Notes: a model not told the origin generated them from the sequence alone. 64,000 bases of DNA from JARRQB01 sp965368585 (GCA_965368585.1 CBDUNM010000003.1:1-64000), one strand, 5' to 3'. Shown: positions 6,825-16,354, numbered from the stretch's first letter. Program-made: numbers and translations.

Positions 6825-9371
6825 ATGAAACCGAAAAGCAATGAAGAGCCGCAAGCGCAGCGCAAAGCGAGACCGGTGAAAACGCGGCAGACCTTGGGAC
6901 GCCCTCTTTGGCCATACTTTGTGCCGGTCCTGATCATCGCCGTTGTGACGATGGCAGGCATTGCCCTGCTGGGACAGCATTTTATACGTTCCGCCCAGTC
7001 CGATATCAGCCGCTCGACCATGGAACAGGCTGCGCAATCGCTGGCGCGAGGTGTCGCAACCGCCGTCGCCAGCGCGCGCAACGTGATTCGCGTTCTGGCT
7101 GCCGACCCACGCGTCGAGCAGGTGTTGGATGCTCCGGAAAACGAGCGCAAGGCGCTCGCCGACACGTTACTCGCAACGACCTCCGGCGTGTTGCAGCTGC
7201 GGATTCTGCCACGTGGCTGGGATCGTCCGGATCCCAACGGATCGGCACCCATGGGTTACGCCGGAGTGGATATGGTGCGGCGCACCGCTGCGGGAGAATT
7301 GCTGCCCGGCGAAGTGCACCAACTCAAGACGTCCGTTCCCTATCTGGCACTCGCCGAACCGGTGGTGCGGGACGGTACCACGCGAGGGGTGTTGTTTGCC
7401 GCGGTGCCGCTGCAAACGCTCACCGCAGTCGTCAACGAAGTGGATAAGTTGCAGGGCGACGTGTGGCTGACGCAGCTCGCCGGTGGCCAACGGGTAGCGT
7501 TGGACGCGCTGGCCCACGGGGCTGAACCGACCGGCACCGTGCCCGTCGCCGACTCCATACTCGCAATAGCTTACCGTAGCGTGCCGGGAGCGGAATCCTT
7601 CGGCTTTCTCGAGTTGCTCGGCTTTGCCGGTGTGGGGGCCCTGATCCTGGCTTTGGTCGCTGCGATGCAGATTCGCGGCCTGGCGGCTGCGTTGCGGGCC
7701 GATATGGTGACCGCGCTCAATCTCGGCGAAGCCATCAAGGATGGGACAGGCATCGCGAACGCCGCGCCCCGTTTGCGCGCGACTTCCGATACGCTGTTAC
7801 TCTTGGCGCAGTACGCCCAGGAAGCGCGTCACCTCGCGGCGGCGCGCTCCGCGGGCATGAACCAGTCGACCTCGACCGCTGCCGCCACCAGCGGCACGTC
7901 GAGCGACTGGAAGATGGTCGATGACGCCGTGTCGGTCGAGGAGATCGACCCGGGTTCTATACACGGGGCGGGTGGTTCGCCACTGCGCGGCGGGCAGGCG
8001 CTTATGCCAGAGCATGTCTTTCGAGCGTACGACGTACGCGGCATCGCCGGTCAGGATTTGAGCGAAGAGAACGTGCCTCTCTTCGGTCAGGTACTGGGGA
8101 CTCTGATTCAGGAAGAAGGTTGGAAGAAGGTCCTGATAGCGAGAGATGCGCGCAATTCGAGCCCGGCTCTAGCTACGGCATTAAGGACGGGACTTACGGT
8201 GAGCGGTTGTGACGTCGTGGATCTCGGTGCTGTTCCCACCCCCGTTTTGTACTACGGGATGAAGGCTTTGGAGATATCGGCAGCCGTCATGGTGACCGGC
8301 AGCCATAACCCGCCCGAGTACAACGGCTTCAAGGTCCAGATCGGCGATGACGTATTGTCGGGTGGTGCCTTGTCGGCAGTGCGCGATAAGATGCAGGAAG
8401 GCGATCTGGCGCGCGGTTCCGGTGAGTATGAGGAAATCGATATATCCGGTCGCTACATCGCGCATATCACCGGCGATGTGGCGTTGAATCGCCCGCTGAA
8501 GATCGTCGTGGATGCCGGTAACGGTATCGCGGGTCCCATCGCCCTGCGTTTGTTCGAAGCATTGGATTGCGAAGTCATACCGCTGTTCTGCGAACCGGAC
8601 GGCAACTTCCCCAACCATCACCCGGACCCTGGAAATCCCGATAACCTGCAGGCGCTTGGCTTACAGGTGCAGGCGCAACAGGCCGATTTGGGCGTGGCTC
8701 TGGACGGCGACGGTGATCGTCTGGGAATCGTCGACGGTAGTGGTGGCATCGTGTCGCCCGACCGCATTCTGATGTTGCTGGCGGCCGATGTGTTGATACG
8801 CCATCCGGGCGCCGATGTCATTTATGACGTCAAAGGTTCGCGCCACCTCGCGGGGTACGTATTGTCTAACGGCGGCCGTCCCATCATGTGGAAGCCCGGC
8901 CATGCGCGGATGCGTGCGAAATTGCATGAAACCGGCGCCCTGGTGGCTGGAGAGTTTTCCGGGCATTTTTACATCAAGGAGCGCTGGTATGGATTTGACG
9001 ACGGTTTGTATGCGGCCGCGCGCGTCATGGAGATCCTGTCCGCTGAATCGCTCTCGGCGCAGGAAATATTCGATCAGCTTCCGGGTAGTCCCGCTACCCC
9101 TGAATACAGTTTGCCGCTGGATGAAGGCCTGCAGCAAACGCTGATGGGTTCGATAACCGCGAAAGCGGACTTTCCGGACGCGAAAATCGTCGATCTGGAC
9201 GGGCTTCGGGTCGAGTTCGCAGATGGCTGGGGATTGGTACGGGCGTCGAATACCATGCCATCGCTGGTATTTCGCTTCGAAGCGGATGATATCGGGGCGT
9301 TGGAAAGGATCAAAGAGTCGTTCAGGGCGTTACTCAAGTCGGTTGACCCGGCGCTGGTTGCACCGTTCTAA
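6825..9371 (+). CDS. algC: Membrane-anchored phosphomannomutase/phosphoglucomutase (long AlgC)
   Basis: The product is 848 aa, about 380 residues longer than a soluble AlgC. The first 390 residues contain a membrane helix (about 29-53), an extracytoplasmic region of about 200 residues, a second helix (about 262-285) and a linker rich in Ala, Ser and Thr. The mutase begins near M394 (MPEHVFRAYDVRG). It has the phosphoserine loop TGSHNPPEYNGFK (S493), metal loop DGDGDR (627-632), sugar loop GEFSGH and phosphate loop RASNTMP. The enzyme interconverts 6-phospho and 1-phospho mannose or glucose for polysaccharide and LPS precursors. The frame is continuous, so this is a real fusion. Similar long forms are known in related genera; the role of the extracytoplasmic part is unknown. 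Confidence 0.93.
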   Translation: MKPKSNEEPQAQRKARPVKTRQTLGRPLWPYFVPVLIIAVVTMAGIALLGQHFIRSAQSDISRSTMEQAAQSLARGVATAVASARNVIRVLAADPRVEQVLDAPENERKALADTLLATTSGVLQLRILPRGWDRPDPNGSAPMGYAGVDMVRRTAAGELLPGEVHQLKTSVPYLALAEPVVRDGTTRGVLFAAVPLQTLTAVVNEVDKLQGDVWLTQLAGGQRVALDALAHGAEPTGTVPVADSILAIAYRSVPGAESFGFLELLGFAGVGALILALVAAMQIRGLAAALRADMVTALNLGEAIKDGTGIANAAPRLRATSDTLLLLAQYAQEARHLAAARSAGMNQSTSTAAATSGTSSDWKMVDDAVSVEEIDPGSIHGAGGSPLRGGQALMPEHVFRAYDVRGIAGQDLSEENVPLFGQVLGTLIQEEGWKKVLIARDARNSSPALATALRTGLTVSGCDVVDLGAVPTPVLYYGMKALEISAAVMVTGSHNPPEYNGFKVQIGDDVLSGGALSAVRDKMQEGDLARGSGEYEEIDISGRYIAHITGDVALNRPLKIVVDAGNGIAGPIALRLFEALDCEVIPLFCEPDGNFPNHHPDPGNPDNLQALGLQVQAQQADLGVALDGDGDRLGIVDGSGGIVSPDRILMLLAADVLIRHPGADVIYDVKGSRHLAGYVLSNGGRPIMWKPGHARMRAKLHETGALVAGEFSGHFYIKERWYGFDDGLYAAARVMEILSAESLSAQEIFDQLPGSPATPEYSLPLDEGLQQTLMGSITAKADFPDAKIVDLDGLRVEFADGWGLVRASNTMPSLVFRFEADDIGALERIKESFRALLKSVDPALVAPF

Positions 9372-9404
9372 TCTGCACCTGCCAATCACACACCGGGACC
9401 CGCG

Positions 9405-10301
9405 ATGAGTCTGACGCCTGACGAGGCCCAAAATGTAGCCCATGTTCTAACCGAAGCCCTCCCCTACATCCAGCGATTTAGCGGCAAGACCGTGGTCATC
9501 AAGTACGGCGGTAACGCCATGGTCGATGAGGGTCTGAAGAACAGTTTCGCGCGCGATGTGGTGTTAATGAAGCTGGTCGGCATCAATCCCGTGGTCGTGC
9601 ACGGGGGAGGACCCCAGATCGGTCGTCTGTTGCATAAACTCGGCAAGGAAAGCGAGTTCGTCCAGGGTATGCGGGTAACCGACGCGGAAACCATGGATGT
9701 CGTCGAAATGGTGTTGGGCGGTTTGGTCAACAAGGAAATCGTCAATCTCATCAATCGGCACGGCGGCGCCGCCGTCGGTCTGACGGGTAAAGACGGAGAC
9801 CTGATTCGCGCCAGAAAGCTCATCGTCAGGCGCGATGCGCCGGAACTTGCCGCACCGGAGATCATCGATATCGGCCATGTCGGCGAGGTTGAAAGTATCG
9901 ACGCCGCGGTTGTCGATATGCTGGTGCACGGCAATTTCATCCCGGTGATCGCACCGATTGGCGTCGGACACGACGGGCGCAGCTATAACATCAACGCGGA
10001 TCTGGTGGCCGGCAAGATGGCTGAAGTCCTGCAAGCCGAGAAACTGATACTGTTGACCAATATCGCAGGCTTGTTGGGCAAGGATGGTGAGTTGCTCACC
10101 GGAATGACTTCCGACAGGGTGGATGACTTGATTGCCGACGGGACGATCACCGGCGGCATGCTGCCCAAGGTCGGGTGTGCGCTTGATGCGGTCAAAGCCG
10201 GAGTTAACTCGGCACACATCATCGACGGGCGGGTCAAACATGCCGTGATGGTGGAACTGTTTACCGACGAAGGCATCGGCAGTCTGATTCGGCGGCGGTG
10301 A
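9405..10301 (+). CDS. argB: Acetylglutamate kinase
   Basis: The 298-aa protein phosphorylates N-acetylglutamate in the second step of arginine synthesis. Visible motifs include VIKYGGNAM (ATP phosphate binding), VVHGGGPQIG (substrate glycine loop), NINADLVAGKMAE and TGGMLPKV, the last typical of the amino acid kinase fold. The N-terminal helix before the kinase core is of the kind seen in arginine-inhibited hexameric enzymes, so feedback inhibition is likely but inferred. It starts 33 nt after algC. Confidence 0.97.
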   Translation: MSLTPDEAQNVAHVLTEALPYIQRFSGKTVVIKYGGNAMVDEGLKNSFARDVVLMKLVGINPVVVHGGGPQIGRLLHKLGKESEFVQGMRVTDAETMDVVEMVLGGLVNKEIVNLINRHGGAAVGLTGKDGDLIRARKLIVRRDAPELAAPEIIDIGHVGEVESIDAAVVDMLVHGNFIPVIAPIGVGHDGRSYNINADLVAGKMAEVLQAEKLILLTNIAGLLGKDGELLTGMTSDRVDDLIADGTITGGMLPKVGCALDAVKAGVNSAHIIDGRVKHAVMVELFTDEGIGSLIRRR

Positions 10302-10428
10302 CGCCGCCGCGTTGAACGTGAGACAAGGTATCAACGGACGTCTATGAAACCCGATATGGTCTTTGGTGCATGGCTGCCGCAAGGCCTCGCTCATGAGGTT
10401 TGTCGGCCGTTGGGTGGGCGGGTCTGAT

Positions 10429-11013
10429 ATGCCCCGGCCGAGTCGCAAGCAGGCAATCCTGGAAGCGCTCGCAAGTGAATTGGAAATCAATCCGGGAGAC
10501 CGCATAACTACCGCCGGTTTGGCGCGTGCCGTCGGGGTTTCGGAGGCCGGGCTGTACCGCCATTTTCCGAGCAAAGCGAGGATCTTCGAAGGGCTGATCG
10601 CCTTCGCCGAAGACGGTGTCTTCACCCGGGTAAACCACATCCTGGACGAAGAGAAGGGAACGCGGGAGCGTTGCCGGCATATGTTATATCTGTTACTCGG
10701 GTTTGCCGATCACAACCCGGGGATTACCCGTGTCTTGCTGGGCGACGCCATTGTCGGCGAACGCGAGCGCCTGCATGCTCGCGTCGAGCAGTTCTTCGAG
10801 CGTTTGACCACACAGTTCAAACAGGTTTTGAGAGAGGCGGATCTGCGCAGGGATGTAGTCTTGCGCGTTACGCCGGAAGAGGCGGCGGCATTGTTGACGG
10901 CCTTTGTGGAAGGGCGAATGCATCAGTTTGTGCGCAATCGGTTTCGCCACTCGGTACTCAACGGTTGGGAGGCGGATTGGACCGTACTGCGGGCCGGGTT
11001 GTTTCAGAATTGA
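10429..11013 (+). CDS. slmA: Nucleoid occlusion factor SlmA (TetR family)
   Basis: The start at 10429 (MPRPSRKQAILEALA) gives 194 aa, in line with SlmA; ATGs at 10363 and 10393 would add residues unlike the family, and no start has a strong Shine-Dalgarno site. The N-terminal helix-turn-helix has RITTAGLARAVGVSEAGLYRHFPSKARIFE, here split by natural domain boundaries at about residues 25-55. The C-terminal region (FVEGRMHQFVRN) is the dimer/FtsZ-binding domain. SlmA binds chromosomal SBS sites and blocks FtsZ ring assembly over the nucleoid. Its location between argB and pyrE matches gammaproteobacterial synteny. Confidence 0.92.
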   Translation: MPRPSRKQAILEALASELEINPGDRITTAGLARAVGVSEAGLYRHFPSKARIFEGLIAFAEDGVFTRVNHILDEEKGTRERCRHMLYLLLGFADHNPGITRVLLGDAIVGERERLHARVEQFFERLTTQFKQVLREADLRRDVVLRVTPEEAAALLTAFVEGRMHQFVRNRFRHSVLNGWEADWTVLRAGLFQN

Positions 11014-11097
11014 GAGGGCTGAGTAACCTTGAAATTACGATCGACCTTGCCGGGAGCGTACCCGGACGTTGGCGATCGGGGAATCGCAATGACTCCG

Positions 11098-12066
11098 CTA
11101 ACGTGCCGAAATCGCCGCGCGAAAGCCTTTGCGAATCTTAATGACGGGATCGCTGTTGCAGAATTCCTGCCCCAGCGCGCTGTCGCGGCACTGCACGTCC
11201 AGGAAGATCTGCTCGTTGCCCGCGTCGCCCCGTATTCTCGAAACGCTGAGCGCTAGATCCTTGTCCAGCACAGGGGTGGATGTGACCATGATGCGCTCGC
11301 TGATCACCTGAGTAGGTGTCGTCGCGTGGCGTTGCGCGTAGTCCAGCGCGTTTTTCCAGTACAACTGGCACTCGGTCGATCCTTGGCACTCGATCAAGGT
11401 GTCCAGCACCGCGACCCGGCTCGAGCTCGAATCCGTGGATTCCGGTGCGTTCTTTTTGACCAAGCGCTTGAGTTCGGTGAAACGTTTCAGGTCTTGGTCG
11501 AATTTTTCAAGAATCATCTGTTTTTCTGTCTCGCGCTGTGCTATTAGGCGGTATTTGTCTTCGATCTGGCGGCGGGTCGTCTCGATTTCGGTTAAAAACG
11601 CCTTGCTTGATTTCTCGCCTTTTCGTTCCCGCGAGGCCGCTTCCGTCTGCATCGCCGCAAGCCGCTCGGTCAGGCGGTCGATGGTGCTTTTGGCGATAGC
11701 CATCTGGCTCTCGACGGTGCTCAGCTTGCTGTCGCGAGTTATGAGAATATCGCCTTCGCTGCGGAATGTAGTCAACAACACGCGGTCGCGTGCCTGCTGT
11801 TCCTCGAGGATGCGGTCTTGCGCTTCTCTCAGGCGGGCGAGTTCCTGCTCCTGCTGTATTTCCGACTCGGACTTGGCGGCCTCGGTGCGTTCCACATAGA
11901 CACCGTGTTGATTCAATCTGGCCCGTTCCTGGCGCGCGTACTCCGGCGGCACGCGATCGGAGTAGTATACGTTGCCGTTGTCATCAACCCATCGATACAA
12001 TTTCGCTGCGGTTGCAGCGTCGATGAAGCCTGTCAATAAAATCAATATGGCTAGTTGTCTGAGCAT
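11098..12066 (-). CDS. DUF4124-domain periplasmic coiled-coil protein
   Basis: The product is 322 aa. Residues 1-20 form a signal peptide (hydrophobic LAILILLTGFIDAATA). A DUF4124 motif follows, KLYRWVDDNGNVYYSDRVPP. Residues about 55-210 are strongly charged and heptad-like, so a long coiled coil is predicted. The last 100 residues include four cysteines (two in ECQGSTECQ, then CRDS and FCNSD) that could form disulfides. DUF4124 proteins are exported proteins of unknown function. It is convergent with slmA, and its start lies against the divergent permease gene. Confidence 0.8.
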   Translation of the reverse strand: MLRQLAILILLTGFIDAATAAKLYRWVDDNGNVYYSDRVPPEYARQERARLNQHGVYVERTEAAKSESEIQQEQELARLREAQDRILEEQQARDRVLLTTFRSEGDILITRDSKLSTVESQMAIAKSTIDRLTERLAAMQTEAASRERKGEKSSKAFLTEIETTRRQIEDKYRLIAQRETEKQMILEKFDQDLKRFTELKRLVKKNAPESTDSSSSRVAVLDTLIECQGSTECQLYWKNALDYAQRHATTPTQVISERIMVTSTPVLDKDLALSVSRIRGDAGNEQIFLDVQCRDSALGQEFCNSDPVIKIRKGFRAAISAR

Positions 12067-12879
12067 ACTAGTGCCGGCTACGGGCTAGCTACCAATTATA
12101 ATCACGTCTTGCATGCATTAGGCCGTAACCCCTTGGATCAGTTCATACTGTTCGTTGTGTCGCTCGTCGCGAACATGTTTTCCGCGTTTTCGGGCGGTGG
12201 CGCCGGCTTGCTGCAATTGCCGGCCCTGATCTTCCTCGGGCTGCCTTTTGGCGTGGCGCTGGCGACACATCGTATCGCATCCGTCGCTCTTGGATTGGGT
12301 GCGACCGTCCGCCACTACCGCGAGGGCAGCCTCGAGCCGCTGTTTACCCTGGTCGTTCTGGCTTGGGGGCTCCCCGGTGTTCTCTTGGGCGCCAGCCTGA
12401 TACTCGAGATACCGGGCCGCGTGGCCGAAATCGCCCTCGGTATCCTGATATTCGGCCTGGGACTGTACTCCGCTGTCAAACGGGATCTGGGTCAATCCTA
12501 TTCGCCGTTGCACAGAGACGCCAGGGGCCTGCTGATCGGCGGACTCGTGATCTTTGGTATCGGCATTCTTAACGGATCCCTGAGCGCGGGAACGGGGTTA
12601 TTTCTCACGCTCTGGCTGATTCTCTGGTATGGCTTCGATTACAAACGTGCCGTGGCTCACACTTTAATCCTCGTGGGGGTGTTCTGGAACGGCGCGGGTG
12701 CCATCACCCTGGGTATTCTGGGCGAGGTCCGTTGGGAATGGTTGCCCGTATTGTTGGCGGGTTCGCTGCTGGGTGGCTACCTGGGCGCGCACCTGTCGAT
12801 CAAAAAAGGCAATCGATGGATAAAGCGCGGGTTCGAAGTTGTCACGCTCGTGGTCGGGCTGAAGCTGATACTGGGCTGA
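12055..12879 (+). CDS. TauE/SafE-family membrane permease (PF01925 type)
   Basis: The protein has about seven or eight hydrophobic helices, and two repeated family segments are visible: FSGGGAGLLQLPALIFLGLP at the first helix and NGSLSAGTGLFLTLWLI at mid-protein. Members export sulfite or organic sulfonates or move other small anions; the substrate cannot be called here. The listed start is the maximal open frame from a TTG at 12055, which overlaps the divergent DUF4124 start. TTG codons at 12109 and 12133 are in frame, and 12133 (MDQFILFVVSL) would place the start directly before the first helix. No strong Shine-Dalgarno site settles it. It is convergent with pyrE, 6 nt away. Confidence 0.82.
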   Translation: MSEHTSAGYGLATNYNHVLHALGRNPLDQFILFVVSLVANMFSAFSGGGAGLLQLPALIFLGLPFGVALATHRIASVALGLGATVRHYREGSLEPLFTLVVLAWGLPGVLLGASLILEIPGRVAEIALGILIFGLGLYSAVKRDLGQSYSPLHRDARGLLIGGLVIFGIGILNGSLSAGTGLFLTLWLILWYGFDYKRAVAHTLILVGVFWNGAGAITLGILGEVRWEWLPVLLAGSLLGGYLGAHLSIKKGNRWIKRGFEVVTLVVGLKLILG

Positions 12880-12885
12880 AGCTGC

Positions 12886-13530
12886 TCAACTTACGCCATA
12901 TCGCGCGCGGTAGGCTTGGATCGCGGCAAGGTGACCGTGGTCTTCGGTGCGGCCCTTGAGAAAGCCGACCAGATGCTCCAGCCGCACAATCGAGATGACT
13001 TCCAGGCCGAGATCCTGTTCGACCTGCTGGATGGCAGATCGGTCATCCTGACCGCGTTCCTGCCGGTCCAGAGCGATCACCACACCGGTCGGCACGGCGC
13101 CTTGCGCTTGGATGATCGCCACTGACTCGCGGACCGAGGTCCCTGCGGATATCACGTCGTCGATGATCAGAATACGGCCGTCGAGTGGGTGTCCTACGAC
13201 AATTCCTCCCTCGCCGTGGTTCTTTGCCTCCTTCCGATTGAACGCATAAGGCACGTCGAGTCCGTGCTGATCGAACAAGGCTGCGGCGGTGACGGCGGCG
13301 AGCGGGATACCCTTGTATGCCGGTCCGTAGAGCAGATCGAAGGCGATGCCCGACGCAACGATTGCCTGGGCATAGTAACGCCCCAGCCGCGCGAGACTAG
13401 CACCGCTGTCGAACAACCCGGCGTTGAAGAAATAGGGGCTGGTGCGACCGGATTTCAAAGTAAACTGGCCGAATTTAAGCACGCCCGCATCCAGGGCAAA
13501 CTCCAAAAACGCCTGTTGATAGTCCTCCAT
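12886..13530 (-). CDS. pyrE: Orotate phosphoribosyltransferase
   Basis: The start at 13530 (MEDYQQAFLEFALDAGVLKFG) has an AGAGG site 6 nt upstream and gives 214 aa, the usual length; the frame extends to 13578 but without support. It converts orotate and PRPP to OMP. The PRPP-binding motif ILIIDDVISAGTS is intact, as are TLKSGRTSPYFFNAG and the flexible catalytic loop region RKEAKNHGEGG. It is separate from the pyrR-pyrB group elsewhere in the window. The 187-nt gap to the divergent methyltransferase gene holds its promoter. Confidence 0.97.
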   Translation of the reverse strand: MEDYQQAFLEFALDAGVLKFGQFTLKSGRTSPYFFNAGLFDSGASLARLGRYYAQAIVASGIAFDLLYGPAYKGIPLAAVTAAALFDQHGLDVPYAFNRKEAKNHGEGGIVVGHPLDGRILIIDDVISAGTSVRESVAIIQAQGAVPTGVVIALDRQERGQDDRSAIQQVEQDLGLEVISIVRLEHLVGFLKGRTEDHGHLAAIQAYRARYGVS

Positions 13531-13717
13531 ACGCAACCTCTTGATTCGAGACAAACCTACGAACGGCGGCCTTGACAAAAAAAAGCCGCTGCCGGATCGT
13601 TAACGCGGTGTTGGCCCGGCCTGACGCGGACCAGGCAAGTGGGCGACGCGTCTGCCGTGAATTACCGGCGCCGCCGGGCATTGTCCGGTGCCCACCGTTT
13701 TCGATCAAGGAGATTCC

Positions 13718-14380
13718 ATGTCGCGTAAAACGCTGAATCTGGACGATGCGGTCTATGATTACCTGTTGCTGAATTCACTGCGCGAAACCGACGTACAGCG
13801 GCGCCTCCGCGAGCTGACGGCCGCGCATCCCGGGGCGAGGATGCAGATCGCGCCGGAGCAGGGGCAGTTCATGGCCGTGTTGGCGGAACTGATCGGCGCG
13901 CGTCAGATGCTCGAAATCGGCACCTTTACCGGATACAGCGCATTGTGGCTGGCGCAGGCGGTGGGCGAGCGGGGGCGCTTGGTGTGCTGCGATATCAACC
14001 GGGAGTGGACAGCGATCGGCGAGCCTTACTGGCGAGAGGCCGGGCTGCGCGAGCGTATCGAGCTGCGCATCGCGCCAGCCTTGGAAACACTGCAGGTGCT
14101 CCTCGACGATGGGCAGTCGGCATCGTTTGATCTCGCCTTCATCGACGCGGACAAGGAGAACTACCCCAGCTATTACGAGCTGTGCCTGCAACTGGTCAGG
14201 CCGGGTGGTGTTGTGTTGCTAGACAACACGCTATGGGGCGGAGCCGTGGCCGATCGGTCGGACCAGGACCCGGATACCCGGGCCATACGCGAGATGAATG
14301 AACGACTGCATCGCGACCAACGGGTGAGTTTGAGTCTGGTGCCCATCGGTGATGGATTGACCGTCGCGCGCAAGCGGTGA
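13718..14380 (+). CDS. Class I SAM-dependent O-methyltransferase (caffeoyl-CoA OMT-like)
   Basis: The start at 13718 has AAGGAGA 7 nt upstream and gives 220 aa. The SAM-binding motif LEIGTFTGYSALWLA is followed by CCDINREW, and then by the cation-binding DADKENYPSYYE and LLDNTLWGG typical of the metal-dependent methyltransferase_3 family (catechol/caffeoyl-CoA type). Bacterial members methylate catechol-like hydroxyls on varied molecules, so the substrate is unknown. The gene stands alone, divergent from pyrE and convergent with the AI-2E-type permease gene. Confidence 0.88.
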   Translation: MSRKTLNLDDAVYDYLLLNSLRETDVQRRLRELTAAHPGARMQIAPEQGQFMAVLAELIGARQMLEIGTFTGYSALWLAQAVGERGRLVCCDINREWTAIGEPYWREAGLRERIELRIAPALETLQVLLDDGQSASFDLAFIDADKENYPSYYELCLQLVRPGGVVLLDNTLWGGAVADRSDQDPDTRAIREMNERLHRDQRVSLSLVPIGDGLTVARKR

Positions 14381-14437
14381 CGAACCTACGCACATCCCGC
14401 TACGGACCTTTGCGCAACGCCTTCGATATGTAACGAT

Positions 14438-15481
14438 TCATGCCTCCTTGATGCGACCGTCCTGCGACAGCGCGATGGCGAAGGGCCGAGTTGCGGGAAA
14501 GTTGCTTAACACGATCATCAGGATCACGGTCAGCGGAACGCTGAGAAACATGCCGATTACGCCCCAAACCTGGCCCCACAAAGCCAGGGCGAGAATGACA
14601 ACCAGCGGACTGAGGTTCAAAGACGAGCCCATCAGCCGCGGCTCCGCGATGTTGCCGATGAGCATCTGTATGCCAACGAGCGCCGCGACCAGGATGACGA
14701 AAGGCGTGAAGGTGTCGAATTGGACCAGTGCCAGGAGCGCCGGGAAAGCCACGCCGAGCAGCGATCCAATGGTGGGTATGTAGTTCAACAGGAAGATCAA
14801 AAAGGCCCAGAACGTGGCGTAGTCGACTTCGACCCAACGCAGCACGGCGTAGCTTGCAATACCCGTGACGGCGCTGATGACGGTCTTCAGGAGCAGGTAG
14901 TGGCGGATCTGGGTCTGAATGTCACCGAGGATGCGCTTGACCTGGTCGGCGCGTTCGCTGTTTGGAAACAAGGCGTCGAATTTAGCGTCGAAATAGCGCT
15001 GTTCAATCAACAGGAACATGACGTAGATGGCCACCATGCCCGCGTCGCCTGCCAACGACATGATCCCGCTCGCGATCTTGCCCACCGCGCTGCCGATGTC
15101 AATCTGCGCCGCGAACTGCTTGATCGCCGGAGCGACCGCAATTCCGGTCAGCTCGGACACTTTTACCAGGATATTTGAAACGTTGTCCTGATATTGCGGG
15201 GCGGCCGCGCGTACCTGCTCGACGGTATTGCCGACCATGTCGGCGACCCCGAAGAGCAACAGCAGAATGACCAGAAAGGCCAGCAGGAGGCTGAATCTCC
15301 GCAGCGGGCGTACCTCGCCCAGCTGCAGTCCTGCGAAAGCGGCGGCTACCGCGTCGATGATGTACCAGACCATTACCGCGACGGCCAGCGGGAGCAGCAA
15401 AGGTTTTCCGACCACCAGCAGGGTAACGATCGCGGCGATCGCCACGATGGTGGCGGTGAGGTGATTGGCGGATGTGGTCAA
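14438..15481 (-). CDS. AI-2E family transporter (PerM/YdiK-like)
   Basis: The 347-aa polytopic membrane protein has a hairpin at residues 8-45, helices around 60-90, a long soluble middle segment and a cluster of helices from about 200 to the C-terminus. The conserved FLIFLLNYIPTIGSLLGV and LIGNIAEPRLMGSSLNLSP segments identify the AI-2E/UPF0118 family. Members include an autoinducer-2 exporter and Na+/H+ antiporters, so the transported species is uncertain. No operon partner is evident; it precedes the ATPase operon end by about 210 nt on the plus-strand map. Confidence 0.88.
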   Translation of the reverse strand: MTTSANHLTATIVAIAAIVTLLVVGKPLLLPLAVAVMVWYIIDAVAAAFAGLQLGEVRPLRRFSLLLAFLVILLLLFGVADMVGNTVEQVRAAAPQYQDNVSNILVKVSELTGIAVAPAIKQFAAQIDIGSAVGKIASGIMSLAGDAGMVAIYVMFLLIEQRYFDAKFDALFPNSERADQVKRILGDIQTQIRHYLLLKTVISAVTGIASYAVLRWVEVDYATFWAFLIFLLNYIPTIGSLLGVAFPALLALVQFDTFTPFVILVAALVGIQMLIGNIAEPRLMGSSLNLSPLVVILALALWGQVWGVIGMFLSVPLTVILMIVLSNFPATRPFAIALSQDGRIKEA

Positions 15482-15691
15482 GCTGGGCTCTGTCCGTTTC
15501 CTGTGCGCCTACAGACTAGTCAGCAACCCTGGATTTGCCAAGTGCGTCTTTGCGGTCCCCCGATGCGGACCCTGGTCGTCATGCACGGCGTTGCGCTCCG
15601 GGTGATGCCTGAGCGCGCTGTCGGGGATTGGCCGGCTGACCCGGAAAGCGCTGCGGCACGACAATCTCGGGTTGATTGATGGAAGCTTCGT

Positions 15692-16345
15692 TCAATCCGC
15701 CGGCGCGGATTTCCGCGCGAGGCGTTTCGCTTCGTTCTCCCGCAACACCTTTATTTGGAACAGCGTGTTGCGTTCCTCTTCTTCGAGTATTGATCGTATA
15801 TAGCGGATCGTCGCTTGGTAACGGGGAATGATATTGTAGCGTAGGGCGTTGACGAGTTTTTGCGCCTTGCGCTGCTCGCTCATGAGCCGTCCCAGTGCGA
15901 TCTTGGCCTCGGACAGCCGTGCCAACGCAACCGCCGCGTCCGCCAAGGTGTGACGCGCCTGATCCAGGCTGGCGTCGGTACCCAGCAGGCTGACGGGTTT
16001 GAGCGGTAGCCGTCTGGCCTGGACCGACGGGTACTGTACGCCGAGCGCACGTCGCGGCAGGATCTCCACCTGCAACGCGCTGCCGGTTCCCAACGCGGTT
16101 TGTTGGATGGCATGGCTGCCCATGCGCATCTGCGTAATGGCGAGCCAGCGCCAGGCGATACGCAGCGCTTCGCGGCTTTCTTTATGCAAGGTTCGATACG
16201 AGCCGATTCGATCGTAGACCAGACGCGTCAGCAGTTCCCGCTTGCGTTCCAACAGGGTATGCCCCTCTTCGAGAAGCGCCGCCTGCCGTTTCAGCGTGAG
16301 CAGGTTGTTCTTGGTGGGTGCGATCTTGAGTATTTCCCGGGCCAT
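15692..16345 (-). CDS. ntpD: V/A-type ATPase subunit D (central stalk)
   Basis: The 217-aa protein begins IAPTKNNLLTLKRQAALLEEG, the signature of V-ATPase subunit D, and is helical throughout with a C-terminal RRYN-like segment, NALRYNIIPRY, and IRSILEEEERNTLF. Subunit D forms the rotating axle inside the A3B3 hexamer. It is the last gene of the nine-gene operon, 9 nt after subunit B. The C-terminal tail is short and basic. Confidence 0.95.
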   Translation of the reverse strand: MAREILKIAPTKNNLLTLKRQAALLEEGHTLLERKRELLTRLVYDRIGSYRTLHKESREALRIAWRWLAITQMRMGSHAIQQTALGTGSALQVEILPRRALGVQYPSVQARRLPLKPVSLLGTDASLDQARHTLADAAVALARLSEAKIALGRLMSEQRKAQKLVNALRYNIIPRYQATIRYIRSILEEEERNTLFQIKVLRENEAKRLARKSAPAD

Positions 16346-16354
16346 TGGTCAGCC

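Noticed and set aside
13571..13590. TTGACA followed by an A-run and GCGGC/GCCGC stem upstream of the methyltransferase gene
   Set aside because: The -35 has no -10 box at a normal distance, and the stem lacks a T-run in either direction, so neither promoter nor terminator is convincing.
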